Below, piece after piece: positions 11,024-24,368 of a DNA stretch of 64,000 bases. Source of the stretch: Valencia hispanica. Taxonomy: Eukaryota > Chordata > Actinopteri > Cyprinodontiformes > Valenciidae. The notes under the pieces are model-generated. The model ran no database searches. It was given only the letters and a program-made list of their open reading frames with translations, and was not told the origin of the DNA. The translations under genes and the position numbers were made by a program. Position 1 is the first letter of the stretch; every line of letters starts with the position of its first letter. The stretch is taken from the NCBI GenBank assembly GCA_963556495.2, contig OY747702.1, positions 22,456,403 through 22,520,402 of the forward strand, in the 5' to 3' direction.

Positions 11024-11481
11024 GGCCATGTACACAAGTAGCTGTTTTTTTTTAAACGAATATCCTCACCATCTTGTTTAAAAAATATCTGTCCACACCT
11101 GACCGCCGTATAAGTGCATTGTTAAGCACATTCATAACCATGCCACACCTGTAGGGACAGCAGTTACCCAAATCATATCCACTCAGGGTAATTTTCTACC
11201 TTCAAAATTCTATCATCGAGTAGTAATTGAACTTGTAAAAACAAACAAGTAAAAAGTGCTTGAACAATCGATATTGTCAACACAACTCTGAGGGCATAAA
11301 TGCTGTTTCTGAGTGTAAACACAGGTCGCACACAAAACGGAGAAAACACAAATCTTCACTTTGGCCAGAGTTAAAGATGTGTTTTTGGTGCACTAAATCT
11401 GCGTTTTCGTGTGGCTGGCAGGCCAAATTGTAGAAAAATATCTTTGCTTTGTGAGATACCGGGCTACATGTGGACAAGGCC
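11024..11481. mobile_element. 458-bp Harbinger-type MITE with TTA target duplication
   Basis: The left end GGCCATGTACACAAGTAGC and the right end, whose reverse complement starts GGCCTTGTCCACATGTAGC, form imperfect terminal inverted repeats. TTA flanks both ends (11021-11023 and 11482-11484). The interior contains no plausible transposase frame. The end sequence and TSD fit a non-autonomous PIF/Harbinger family mobilised in trans. Confidence 0.8.
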
Positions 11482-11484
11482 TTA

Positions 11485-14400
11485 GTGCCATGTGCTCAAC
11501 AAAAATATTGTGCCAATACTGTAGGTAAGAGCCAAACACCATCTGATCACACCCTTTCCCAGTCACAAGGGCTAGCCAAGACCAACCAAAGTGCACTACG
11601 CTGTTATTACACTTAGGAGGGATTATAATGCAGAGGCATAACCTTCAGGGTTTAGCAAGGCAGACCTCCATTACAGAAAGCAAACAAAGGGGCAGTAGTA
11701 ATGGTAACACATTGAAAAATAAAAATGGAAATAATGTATTTTGCAGCTATTCTTTAAAAGACAGACTGCAGGAATAAAACACCACCTTGACTGTGGCACA
11801 AGTATGATTTTTGCAACCGATCTTCAGCTGTAACCAATCCTCCTTAGTCCTGATGCAGCCAACGTACAAAAACCCTTGTTGATTCTACAATCATCTAATC
11901 TAACATAGCATTACAAACTTTTTCTCTGTGTTATATCAGAGTGTAATCTAAGAGGTAATGTTAAAAATCTGTTAGAAACTCTAAAAATGCCTCATATCTC
12001 ATGGTAACCATACAACTTCACAAGCCAGTCCAGGCAGACTTTAATGCAGTGTACCCTGGTAAGTCTGAACCGTATTCTGAATTTGAGACCTTCCGTCCCT
12101 AGAAGGAGGCTCAACAATTAAACAGCAAAATATTATCCAGTGTCTTTAAAAAAATCATGCTATTCTGGTTTTTCCTAAAGTCAAGGTCAACTGTTTAATA
12201 AGGCAGATAGAAATCTTTACTGGGCTCACATTTCCCCTTGGCACTATCTTAAAACCAACAGCATACTGTTGTGTTATGTGTTATCACATGGGAGCTGCAG
12301 TTGGTGTGCAAAACTATGCTGAGCCGTGGCTTTGTGTCATATGACAACCTGCTACCTGGCAATCGTTTCCACTGGGGCTGAGCGATAAGGGGAGGCTGCA
12401 GATAAGATGTCCCTGCACTGGATGTGCCAGGGGCACCTGCCACTTACAAGGCAAGCACTGATCACTTTTAAAGCAGTACTGAGGCTGCCAGGACTCTCTT
12501 TCACTCCAAGTCCTGCAACACGAGCTGCATTTGTTTCCCGCAGCAGGAAGCTGGCTTTGTGACGCCTTTCATGTCACTCACTGAAATGTCATTAACAGCA
12601 GGAATTTGTCGTTGCCCATTATTGAATAGCAGCCTCCACTGTACGTGACTTATTGCCGCCCAACGCCGCCGACTGCAGTGTGCCTGATAACGATGCGGGA
12701 GTCTGGATTTGTCCTCACTCCCACGTCGACTGCTGCTAAATGACAGTGAAGTGACGATTCTGACATGATACATGTTGCCTTTCACTTCGCTAAATTCGTC
12801 AGCAACGCTCGTCATGGTGCCACTTGTCACAGTGCCCCTGCTACTCAGCACTGTAGTTGTCACTGTGATGTTGCCACAAAGCCCACCTCATGTTTTTTTT
12901 CTATCCCATCATGTCCTCTAAAGTGTCCAAAGCCTCTCTGATTTCAGGAAAATTGTTCCAAGTGTTTTTATCTAGCCACTTAGTCCAGGGTGAGACTTTT
13001 TTTGTCATGTAATGCACTACTCTGTCCTCTCTGCTCTTTGTCCGTGTTTACAGGACACTTTATTTCTGTAAGCACTCTCAACAGGAGCATGTTAAATTAG
13101 TGGGGCATGGCTGCATCTACAGCCAGCTTAGAGGACATGCTTTAAACTGTTTCACTGTGTCTGTGTGTGTCCCAGGCGCTTGTGAATAACTCTACATAAA
13201 AGCAATCAACTACAAGGCTTCATTAAAATGTACATTCTACCAATGCCTCTTGTGAGTCTTTACAGTGATTCAAAAATAGCTCAGCAATGGCCTCATAGGG
13301 GCTCAAGTTAAAATCTAATTTTGGTGTCTAATCTAAAACGTTGGTGTCAGACGAAATGCAGCGCCCCATCTGATTTGAAAGCAACTAAACACTTAGAACC
13401 GATGCTTGGCTGGCTTTCAGACCGTCCTGCTTTCTCTGCTTGTTTCCTTTTCAAGAGAAGCACAAAGCTAATTAGACAGCTGGTGTTGAGCCAATCCCTG
13501 TCCCTCAGCCTGTTGTTTACCCACTTTTTGCATAAAGCAGACGTGATTGTTGATATTGTTTGATGTGGCTACGTGGTCATAAGTGGCTGTTTGGCTTGTT
13601 TTGGTGGGGCACCTAGAGCTTTCCTGGTTTGGGGAGGCACTTGTGCGTCAATTGTGCGTCTTTGTTCCTTTCGTTGCAATTAGACGGCATACCAATTAAC
13701 AAATACCCAAATAGATGTTATTGCGATTCTGGATCTAGTAGCCACGGGACACCTGCTGGCTGCAAAGCAGCTGCTAAAAGGTCCAGTTCCCACGAAGCAT
13801 TTTCTGCTCTGAGATTTTAGATGTAGTAATTATCACAGAATGTTGTTGCGTAATATAAAGGGAAGCTTTATTTTCATATTATATGCAATATTAAGAAAGC
13901 ATAATCCTTACCTTAAAGCTATTATAGATAAAAAAAAGTAAAGTAAAACATGCTCCAGACTGTAATTTTACATGTCATTTTTTTCAAGCTCTTCATCTTT
14001 ATTTTCTGGTAGTTCAATATTTTTTTATTTCAATGCATCCATATCAAAAGGAATAAGTTAAAAGGGACTAAAACAAAGTATCTCATCAGAGAACCTAAAA
14101 TAATTTATATCAAATACAGTATATTAATTTTGTTTCTTTCATTTGTTTTTTAAAATTCTATTTTGGACTAAAGTTTTACAATTACACACTGGTAAAAGTT
14201 TGAAAGGATTTGATCACAGTAAAGATTACACTGATGTAACATTTTCCATGTCTACTTGTATTTGAACAAAAATGTCCAGGTTCACCTCAATAAACACAAT
14301 ATAATAACAATAACACAGACAGACAGACGGGCACGAAAACATTACCTCATATGCTCGGGCAAATGCAAGCCAGTTTTACTTCTGTTCTGGTAAAAGAGGC

Positions 14401-17400
14401 TTTGTTTAAGGCATATAACACATTGCTCTATATTGTCCATCTGTGTTCATTCTACAAACCATTCTGGTATGCAGAAGTTGCACTCTTGATAAAATTTTGA
14501 TAAAATTAAGAATTATTCCTGGGATACATCCAAACTGAGGGCCCACCATTTACAATGTGTATAAACTGTATATAGCTGTTTCTCATATATTATGCTGAGA
14601 TGCATCAGTTTGTAGACTATATACTAAGAGCATAGATTAAATACAAGTTGTGTACTAGTAAATACTGCCTAAACGTTCAGCCAATCCAGAAAGGAAGAAT
14701 ATTTTGCCCTTGTAAATGTAGCATTTCAAATTTTTGTGTTGGCTGGTTCACACAGTGCTTTTGGTTTGTGCTGAGCTTGTGTGAGCACAACTTTTATCAG
14801 ATTTGTTGTGAGTTGTATCTTTTATGGACATATCAATGCTCCAGCTCCTGCAGGACTAAATCAATATATATCAAATCAATCCACATGGACATCTAATATC
14901 CTTCCATTTATTAAATCCCTTTACTGTTCTCATAGTCTCATGGAAACTGTGGCCTTAAGGTGACATATGCAATATAGAGATCAGAATGAATCAAAAAAAG
15001 TATTTGTATTTTTTTTCTTTGCGGTTGGATATTGTGTAGTTGGAGAAGGCATTTTGGATTATTTAAAATAGAGGGAAAAAGTATTTTATTTTCTGATTAA
15101 TTTAATACGATAGAATGTCTGCAAAATGGAAGAAGGAACATCATCTGACTACGCATTTCACACGGATTCATACACAATGGAATCACCACATAATCCAGGC
15201 TGCCAATGATTTTTTTGACATGTGGAGGAATACTGCCTAATAAGGCCTGAAGCTCTCACACACATCATGTGACCACCACTGCTATAGAATCAATGCTTCT
15301 GCAACTTATAAACTGCAGTGATGACCCAATAATGGCATTGCTTAACTACTACTCTTCAGTGTGTTCATGTCTGCACTGATGAAAATTTACATAATTCAGC
15401 AAGCCAGATGCTTGAAACCAAAATCTAACTTGATAGCTTGACTTATTTTCTGATTAATTTGGCCAATAACTTTCCCATTACTTAGGGGCACTTAGAGAAC
15501 ATGGAAATCTTATTCCCGCTAGAACCTTAAATATAAAACAAATAAATAAAAAAGTTGGTGATGTCACAGCAAAAGTAATGCACCTCAGAAAATTGAATTC
15601 CACACCCTGGATATTAGTACACATGCACTATTCAGAACAGATTCACAGAAAAAGCAACACACACATTTCAAAGACTTGACAGGACTGGACATTCCACATA
15701 TCCCCTTAATTACCCCACTTTTAGAGCCACATAATAGATATTTTCAATTTGCCAGTATATAGTTCATGTCATGACAAGAAACAGTTTGGCTGAAGCTTTA
15801 GTGCATTTAGTCAAGAAAAGTTTTTGTAATTTCACCAAAATAAGCAACAACATTGCGGATCATCATTTAAAATGCTTGCAACATATAATGATGGTTAATT
15901 TAAATGGTGTCAAACATTGCATTTCCACCTTATCCTCCCCTTCAGTCACAAATTGGGCCAAAGGCTTGAGTGGGTTTAATTAGAGGAGGCCACCACTTGC
16001 TGGTGATTAAAGTTTGATAAAGCATGCATCTGCTTTTAGACACAGCAGCTCTGTTGCTCCAATCTACTCTTGCATCTAGTGGAATTCCTTTCAATCCTAT
16101 TATACAGGTGGGTTTGCTGCAAATTATACTATAAAAGATATCGGTTATGTCCAACAAACTGACCTCTGAATAAAAAGCAGATTTTCTGGTGTCAATCCAA
16201 GACCATAGTTTAGCAGCCTTCAATTATGCTGTACTTGATTGTTCTGGCGAGCACTTTAAAAGAGAGATGACACTGACAGAATGATGTGAATTTAAAGAAT
16301 TGAACAATTTGAACCACATTACAAAGACATACAGTATTTGTGCTGTCCTTCACTTTTTTCTTTTTCTTTTTTACCAAGTGTGTCTTCATCCTTACAGCTG
16401 AATAAAAAAATGTAAACGTAAAATGGGACAGCAACAAGAAAAGAGTGTCATTGTAATTTTTTATTACACTTAAACAAATAAATATAATTTAGCACACAAT
16501 ATAGTCTTTTTTATGCATACAGTATTTTAACTGTGCTGGACAAGATATAGACACCCAGCTTTGCTCAGCATTATATCCACTTCAACACTAATTACAAAAC
16601 TACATAATATGTGAAGCAATATAATACAAATTAGACAAATGTTTTTTTCAGAAACTTTAGACAAAATGCTTGTATAATGGAAGAATTTGTGAACATAATG
16701 AAGTGGAAAACACAAAGAGGACATAATGTGTTTGAATATGATGTTTCCTCAAACAAAAGTAAGCAGTGGGCCCAACTAAGCTTGATTGCTGATGTTTAAT
16801 TGGCCCAAATCAACCAGTAAAGGATGATTTTACAGCCAAAAAAGGGGCTGATTGTTTCAGCACAATAGCAAAGACAAGATAAGATTCTAAGAACATCTGA
16901 AATAGTTTAACAAAAGAAACATTCCGAAAGAAACAAGAGACCCAATTTAAGCACTTGAATAAACTGCCTTCGACTGTTAAAAGGCTACGGTTTGGCTCTA
17001 AAAAGAAATGTTCTGGAAACTAAAAAAAATGTATTGCTGGTTCTTAACAGAACAAAAGACTGTGGAATTGTGAAGAATTTAGCAAAGAACACCTTCAAAT
17101 GCTTTGGAAAATCTGCGAAGACCTTTGCTTTCATGCTGTACCGTGACCTAGGAATTATGTTTAAGAAATCATATGTTGGTATTTCTTACCTTGTTTGTAT
17201 CTAATTCGAATCAACACAATATTATGTTTATAGAATAGTTTTTTTTCTTTACACCTCAAGAGTAAAATATGTTAATACAAGAAGAAACTATTGAAAAGCT
17301 TGGTAAAAAGTTAGTGCCGATTAGACCAAAAACAGCATGCCAAACATCTAAAGTGCCTTGGGCTGACTCGGAGCAGTCTGGACTGGTGGTTTGTGCTCTC

Positions 17401-17954
17401 ACCATATGCTGCTCACTAAAGACTAAAGAGAGCCTCCCATGGGTAAGGGCAAGAGAGGACAACACTGGTGTTTGCAAAAGCTTTCATGGATAAGTTATAT
17501 TATCTTGGAAAATGCAACGCATGTTTGTTTGAAGGCATGCAACGCATGTTTGTTTAAAGTTTGAAGGCAAAGATGAATTCCATAACAAAAACTATTGATG
17601 CACATTAGTATCTGCTGTTGTTTTACAAATGTATATTAATGTATAATTGCTTTCTGGCTAGACATGGTATGGTTGTATTGCTTTAATAAATACTGTCCAC
17701 CTGTCTTTTAAAAAAGATCTTATTTTGTAACTTCGGATAGTTTAATCCGAGACTCTAGTCATAAAGGAGTTTGGTTTATATGGACTGATATCTATTTCAC
17801 TGATTGGCATCTGATTGAAATTTTAAAAAGGACATTTTAATGAGATGATACTGTACTGTTAGACATAAGGAAGTGAAAAATGCAATTTCACCTTGTGTCT
17901 CACATAGGTCATAGTATTTTTAGGGCCATTTCTGTTTACCTTTTATTCTAACAA
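11485..17954. other. long stretch without recognisable genes
   Basis: No transposon protein motif or structured repeat was found. A short tandem duplication of GCAACGCATGTTTGTTT occurs within about 17516-17556. Segments near 15945-16100 and 16740-16870 have mixed composition with TTTAATTAGAGG, GGTGATTAAAG and TTTAATTGGCCC-like homeodomain-type sites and could be conserved regulatory DNA, which cannot be judged from one sequence. All open frames here are short and without motifs. Confidence 0.45.
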
Positions 17955-18060
17955 ACAAGGGTGTAGAATTAGCATGGACAGAAGGGACAGTTCCCCACCA
18001 ATATCCAGTGATTATTGAATTGTCCCCACCAATAATTTGATCTCCTCGAGAAAAGGAAAA
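17955..18060. repeat. possible hAT terminal fragment
   Basis: The sequence GTGTAGAATTAGCATGGAC followed by GTTCCCCACCAATATCC and a second CCCCACCAATAAT resembles the termini of fish hAT elements I know by their CCCCACC-rich subterminal region. No partner end or target duplication was found. Confidence 0.3.
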
Positions 18061-18299
18061 CAAACCCGATAGAAAGCAAAAAAGAGAAAGAAAAATACTG
18101 ATCTGTCAACGTGTCATTCTAGAGGTGCAGAAAGAGTTTAATTACATTCTATATGGCCAATATGATTGGCTGTGCCTTTCCAGGCAGTCAGGTGAGACTC
18201 TGCAGCTATGTTTGGTTGTTAGCAGCGCCAAAACTGCAAGGAAACATTTTCCAGATGCTGTGGGCCTGTTTTATTCCAAAGTCTCTGGGAATCTTATTA

Positions 18300-19001
18300 C
18301 AGTGCATGGGTGGTTCTAGACAGGGGCCAGTGCCCCTGTAGAACTGGTCTTGGCCCCTGTACTGAAGAGACAATACTAAATCTGATAAAATGCGTTGGAA
18401 CAAAAACCGAAGGTAATCGGTCCCTCGGACCAATATAATTTTTTGCCTTCACAGTTTTAATTTATCAATTAATTTAAAAGTTAAGGTGTTGGACCTTTAG
18501 CTTCAGCCACATTGAGATAGAATCACAGTTTTCATCTGCATCTGAGTGTAGAGCTGCTAAAACTGAACTGCTTTAAATCGAGACTAAAAACCCATCTGTT
18601 TAGAATTGCCTCGAGTAAATGCTTGATGTCATATGTATTAAATGTGTTCATGCTCTCTTGCTTTTTTTGATCTTTCTCTTGCTTTATTGTGTATCATGTG
18701 TAATGTTTGTTTCTTTTATGTGTTTTAAAAAAAATCACCAAATCATGTAAAGCACCTTGAATTACCCTGCTGTTGAAAGTGTGCTATACAAATAAAATTG
18801 CCTTGCCTTGCTAGATCAGGGGTCTGCAACTCAGGAACCATATATGGCTCTGTGGAAGACTTAAAATATTAAATGGTTAAATATTGCCCTGGTTTTTTTT
18901 TTGGTTTTGTTTTGTTTTTTCTCATTTTGTTCTGTGCCCCCATAAAAAAACACCGGCCCCACCCTGGATTTCCTGATAAATTTGGTATAGAACCGCCACT
19001 G
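18300..19001. mobile_element. hAT-like non-autonomous element, degraded
   Basis: The left end CAGTGCATGGGTGGTTCTA and the right end (reverse complement CAGTGGCGGTTCTATACC) share the CAGTG...GGTTCTA terminus common in hAT elements, and GGCCCC-rich motifs lie just inside both ends. The two 8-bp flanks do not match, so either the boundaries have eroded or the ends belong to different copies. No transposase is present. An L2-type LINE tail is inserted in the middle, and a TATGGCTCTGTGG-containing segment follows it. Confidence 0.5.
18540..18818 (+). pseudogene. 5'-truncated L2/CR1-type LINE, 3' end
   Basis: Positions near 18571-18612 translate to FKSRLKTHLFRIA, the conserved C-terminal motif of L2/CR1-type ORF2 proteins. 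A 3' UTR follows with TGTAAAGCACCTTGAA and GCTATACAAATAAAATT, then a (GCCTT)n tail at 18801-18814. Only the last few percent of the element was copied, the usual result of incomplete reverse transcription. It lies within the hAT-like element and so is the younger insertion. Confidence 0.75.
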
Positions 19002-19009
19002 TTAAAGTG

Positions 19010-20235
19010 GCACTAAGAATTATTTGAAACAAAGAGATTTTGAATAAAAATCTAGTGGACTCAATGAGAAAACTCAAAATGGGTCAACTCTTGGTCCTTC
19101 AAAAGGATACTGATCAACACACCAATGGTTTACAAAATCAACCTTCTTCTATGTTCATCACAGATCCCAGCCCTGATTCAAACAGAAAGTCTCTGGGGTT
19201 TGCTGAGGAGAAAGAGAACATAAGAGAATACCCAGGACTCTGGAAATTTACAGAGGTTTTTGTAAAGATACATTATTAAACGGTCTAGCAATCTCCAACC
19301 TTGTGAAATTTTAAGACTAGTTGGTAACCTACTGGCAAAGGGGTTGTACAAGGTGAGAGAGAACCGTTTTTAATAACTGTATTACCAGTGATTGTTATTC
19401 AAAGCAATTTTGCAACATCAGAGATTTTCAATATTGAATATATGTTCTCTCAATAAAGGTTCCCTTTTTCAGTTTTTTGTTTTTTAGTGTGAGATCAAAT
19501 GAATCTTTTGCTGCTACTGTGATAAAATAATAATTTAGTTTAAGACTTTTAACATATCTTTACCTGGGATGCCAATAAATGTGGCAGATGCTGTGTGTTA
19601 AAACATATTTTTCACTGAATAATTTCAACACATCCTCATTTTAAAAGGCTGGTTTAACACCTGCTTCAAAATACACATTCTTTAACAAAAAAAGACAGAT
19701 CACTTAGAATCACTCTCACACACCCGCTGAGATCAACCAGCCAGATGCCTCGCTTTTAGTTGGCTCATAATTCTAACGCTTGTGGCAGCTGAAGCCAAAT
19801 ATGCGAATGGAGTTTCTCCCCAGTGGAAAGTTCAGCTGCATGGAGGCAGATCAAGAAGATTTTCTCCTCAAAGGGTTTGATGCCGTCGCCCCAGAGAAGA
19901 GTTTGAGAGCAACAACAGTTGCCGTGTTTACACTGTTCTCTCTGTGATTTGGTGTAAATACTGTAACTAGTGCATTCTGTTTCAGGACAAACCCACATTT
20001 TTTTTTACATAAATATGATTAATGAAGCCCAGCTGTATGAATTCAAGTAATAATAGATAATGATGAAAGCATTTATCACACAGAGTCGTAACAAAGCACT
20101 TTTTCTCTTAGAAATTTCTTCCATTTTTGCACCGCCTTAATTTTACCCTCAGACAAGGCTACTGTGAGGAAATACAAAACGCAGTTTACAAATTTTTATT
20201 TATTTTATTAAGGGGAAAAAGTTACCTGAACCAAT
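19010..20235. other. unannotated stretch
   Basis: No repeat ends, protein motifs or structured sequence that I recognise. The 79-codon plus-strand frame at 19040-19279 has no known motif. Confidence 0.5.
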
Positions 20236-20239
20236 CCTA

Positions 20240-21040
20240 GCTGATAAAAAGTTATTGGACCATAACATAACACCAGGTTGTGTCAACCTATTGGCAACAA
20301 GTACCATCAAGTGTTTGCAAACACTGACAACAAGTGTTTTGGATGGGTGTGAAGAATTTTTTCCCACTCTTCATTTCTGAAATGTTTTTAATTCAGCCAC
20401 ACTGGAGGCCTATTTTAGGTTGTGCCACAGCAGTTCAGTAAGATTTAAGTATGGCTTTGAATAGTTTGCTATAAAAGCTTAACTCTATTTTGGTTTTTTG
20501 AGCCATTCAGAAATGGACTTGGTGGTACAGTAGCCTACGTCCTGCTGTGAAACACAAAGGCACTTGAGCTTAAGGTCACAAACTGATGTCCTGCCTTTAT
20601 CTATCAGGACTTTTTTTAGCAGAGAGTACAATTCTGAAGTCCTGAAGAAATAAGGACCCAGAAAATCATGCTAACACTACCGTGTTTGACTGTTGTTTTG
20701 TTATGTTCTTTTTTTGAAATGCTGTTATGCGTCTTCTCTGTTATCCCTACCACTACATAGGTAGGAGTCAGAGTGACATCACTTTACCAGACCAAATAGT
20801 CCATATGTGGACTGATTGTGGAAAAGGGGCATTAGTCCTATGCCAGATATAACAAGATGCACACCATGAAAAAATTCAACTTTTGGCTTTATTCAGCAGA
20901 ATAAATCTGTTAATTTCAGTAGTGATTTTGGCTTTGGAACTATACCATAAAAGTCTTATTTTTTCCTGTTTACTTTTTATTGCAAAATCATGAACTGAGG
21001 TCTCTCGGTTAATTTCTGACTTCCTGGATGAGTCGTTTAG
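20240..21040 (-). pseudogene. heavily decayed Tc1-like transposase
   Basis: On the minus strand the segment near 20432-20465 reads S-KPYLNLTELLWH, corresponding to the SPDLNPIExLWH box of Tc1-like transposases. Upstream and downstream blocks follow the order of a fish Tc1 family, for example the stretch covering TCAAGTGTTTGCAAACACTG and the block ATTCAGCCACACTGGAGG. Frames are destroyed and termini are not visible, so this is an old relic. Confidence 0.6.
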
Positions 21041-21309
21041 CTTAACTAAATTAAATTATCATTTTTATAATTGACAGTTTTTCAAAAGTGTCCTACTAAA
21101 CAAAGGGAACCAGGTTTGTTAAATGCTTTTTTGCTTTTAAACCGAAAAACACAGTATATTTGCATTGAATACCTCTGACTAGTAACTCCCTTATTATCTG
21201 CCTCTATATTCAGTTAATGGAGGTCAAGCAACAAGCCCGGCACCAAGAGCATTCAGGTATGGGGTTCGCCCAAGACAGATTACAAAGCCCTAAATTCCAA
21301 CCATGCATT

Positions 21310-21398
21310 GTATTGTGTCTGGTCCACACTCCATGCCAGTCGGTGGTGGTATTGCACCAATTTGTTGTTTGCAGGCCATTTATAAACACAAAGAAGAA
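21310..21398 (+). repeat. I/Nimb-type LINE 3' end
   Basis: CGGTGGTGGTATTGCACC is followed by TTTGTTGTTTGCAGGCC and AACACAAAGAAGAAG. This is the 3' end pattern (GTAGGTGGCGG...CCGCCAATAAA...GAAGAAG) of the LINE family seen more completely at 24369-24723. Only the terminal part is present. Confidence 0.6.
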
Positions 21399-21399
21399 G

Positions 21400-22098
21400 T
21401 GCACTGTGTTATTGTTAGGCTAACTTCCATGCTAACGGTAGTTCTGAAAAAAAAAAATGTGAGAAATACACACAAAGAAGGGAGTTATCAAGGTTTTGAG
21501 TGGCAGATGATGTTGGATTTCGGACATAAGACTCATTGTGGACTAACTATTTTAAAGGAGGACATTAACTGTACAGTTGTGCATGTAAAAAGTTCGAGAT
21601 GGCTCTGTTCTGGGTTTTTAAATGGGGCTTCAAACGGTAAGTTGTCATTTATTTGCTTTCTGAGGGGTTTGAGAAAAAGCGTGTACTGTTTCTACAGTTA
21701 TGATTGTATCATTTATTGGCAGATATCGTTTGAATCACAAGCAGGGATAGGTTGGTGTTGGAGCTTGGAAGCTTCTTTACCTCGGAAGGGTCGTGGATAA
21801 CATTGTTTCTTAAAAATTTCTCATGAATATCTCAAACTTTCTGCTGCTGAGTCAACCCATATTTGAAAGCATTGCTAGGTTAGGCCGACTTCCTTTCAAA
21901 GCAGAAGAGAGCTACTGACGTCTGGTAGCAGCAGCTACCAAACAATATCAAAATAGTTAGCAGAATCCAGAGCAGCAGCAGGAAGTACAGATCACTCGCA
22001 GCTGCAGCACCACCAGTAGCATGTACAAAGATCTTCTTTAAAGGAAGCAGGCACACACCAGTACATGACAGTGGCTCAACCGGAGTAGCTTTTGGAGT
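21400..22098. other. unannotated stretch
   Basis: A 165-codon plus-strand frame spans 21303-21800 but starts inside the LINE tail and has no recognisable motif, so I treat it as chance. The rest has no features. Confidence 0.45.
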
Positions 22099-22709
22099 AC
22101 AAAAACTAGTGCTGTCATGAGATTAAAAAAACTTTGAGATTAATTAATTATGATCGGTAATTAATTAATCTAATTAATCTCTTTTTTAATCTCACCTAAT
22201 AATTTCTGATTAAAGCCCTCATCTTGAGGTATTTTATTTTAAATTCCTTACATTATTGTGGTAGAACAAAAGTTTCATACATGTAATTAAAAAAACTGGC
22301 TTTATGAAGTCATATATTGTATTTAACAGACTTAAACAGATGCCGTCCCAGCCATTTACATTCTGCTGTTTTTGTGACTAGTCCCAAGTGGCGCCTGCAA
22401 CCTTTTGCTTCGAGCATGCGTGATTCATTAGCGTTCTGGACGCAGTGGGGTAAATATGTTCTCTGAGTCCAGCTGTGTTACAGGTTAGAACAACACGTAA
22501 TATGCGCATTATTTTTGATACCGATGGCTAGCCATACCGGTGGACATGGGCGGCTGGGTGGAGGCGAGCTGCAGTGTGCAGTGCTTCATATTTGCCTATG
22601 AAGAGTGGATTGTGCCACGGATTACCTGTCTAAGGAGACTGTCATGTTACGGTACGTTTGGAGAAACTCACTAACGTGTGTCTAACGCCGCCTCCCCAAC
22701 AACGCCTGG

Positions 22710-23230
22710 TCTTCTTTGTAGTGTTATTGCGGTTGGCAAAAAAAGAATTGATGCATTACCGCCATCAACTGGCTTAGAGTGTGGACTGGAATGATGATCA
22801 ATTAAATTAAACCCTTACATCCTCTTATACTGATTTTGTTATAGAAACTGAAATTAAAGCCCTAAAACTTTTACATCCTGAATTTCTAGGCAAAATATCA
22901 TTTATGTCTAAGTAAATTTTTTTTCTTCTAATTATGAACTAGTTGTCTTCTAGATAATTTTGCCAATACAATATATGTTCCATGGTTTCATTTACTCCAC
23001 AGTTATTACATTTCCCTGTTTTATGCTTTCATATATAATGTGTAAAGTACAATTTAATCCAGTGTCCAAATCTAACTCGAGATATTATATTGTTTCCTTT
23101 TCTCCTTGTCCTTTCTGTCCTGTAAGTTCAAATGCTGCAACAAACACTGATATGCTGGTCATCTGATAGTGTTTGCCTCATCCTCTAAAAATTTTTAACT
23201 TCTACCTTTATTTTATCCATCTAGAATTTC
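22710..23230 (-). pseudogene. I/Nimb-type LINE 3' fragment, minus strand
   Basis: On the minus strand, 22966-23018 gives TGKCNNCGVNETMEHILYWQ, the C-terminal Cys/His motif (C-x2-C-x5-H-like with ETxEH) found after the reverse transcriptase in I-type LINEs. Upstream, a GHWIKLYFTHY-like block matches the family's GHTxLNxxLHxI region. The 3' end carries CAGTTGATGGCGGTAATGC and ends in an AAGAAG-type tail at 22711-22716. It is 5'-truncated and broken by stops. Confidence 0.7.
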
Positions 23231-23379
23231 TCTTATTTTCCACCATCTTCAAATTATGTGCATTGTATTAGTTATATTGTCTTAATATTATTTAAAACAA
23301 CACTTGCAGCAATAGTAGCAATAACAGAAATGTTTGAAATAAATATCAGCAACAGAAGTAACAAAAAGATATACTCGAG

Positions 23380-23855
23380 GAAGCCCTGAAGGTGAAGCTG
23401 GCCCTTAATATTTGTTTTTAAAACTCTTCAACAGACAAGCACCACTCTATTTATCAGAGTTTCTCATTGTTATTGAGCTTTAAGATCATCCCACCAGCTT
23501 CTACTCAATGTACCCACATCTAGATGTAAACATTGGCATGACCGAGCTTTCTCAGTTGCTGCTCTGAACCTATGGAATAAGTTGGCACCTGATCTGCGTC
23601 TCTTCTCGGATCTGCAGCTTTTTAAAGCTAAATTTAAAACCCATGTATTCAGGATGGCTTATAATAACACACAATGCAGTGACACATTTTATTTTATTCT
23701 GTTAATAATTTATCTTTATAATGTTTTATTTTTATTACTTATCCATTTTCCTGTATTTTACTGTAACTGCTTGAGTGTGATGCTTGTGATGTTTTATGTT
23801 TATAAAGCACTTTGGACAACAGAAGGTTGATGGAAAGGGCTATACAAATTATTAT
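23380..23855 (+). pseudogene. L2/CR1-type LINE C-terminal fragment
   Basis: The frame gives DRAFSVAALNLWNKLAPDLR followed by LFKAKFKTHVFRMAY near 23541-23662. These are the two closing motifs of L2/CR1-type reverse transcriptases (the FSxxAPxLWNxLP and FKxxLKTxLF blocks). A 3' UTR with ATAAAGCACTTTGGACAAC and a GGCTATACAAATTATTATT end follows. It is 5'-truncated and nested in the hAT element. Confidence 0.75.
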
Positions 23856-24368
23856 TTTTTGGTTAATGTGAATTGGGATGCAATGAAACAAAGCTGACTT
23901 GCATTCTAAACCCCTGTTTGCAATTTTCAATTGGACACTGCCAACACAAGTCAATGGTAAGCACTGTGCAGACAAGGCTATTCAATAATAATATCCACAG
24001 TAATTTGTGAGTTTAAGAAGGGTAATAAATTGCCTGACAGTAAACCGTCCTCTGTCGACTAAGATAAAGTCATAAGTCCATGTTTAAGAGTATTAACAGC
24101 ATTTTTTAAATCAAAATCAGATGAAATGTTAATCATTTAAAACAGTGTTAATGGTGGAGTTGTTAAATCATAACTGTTCTTTAACACAGAGGCTACAGAT
24201 TAAAACCCTTTATGCCTACAGTTATTTCAAAAAGTCTCATTTTGGATATCTAAATGTCAATACAATTTCAAACTGAATGTTAAACTCCTCTGTAATTGTA
24301 GAATAGCCTACTAGGAGAAAAAAAATAACCCCAACAGGTTGAACATTGACACACGTTCTTGAGGCGGC

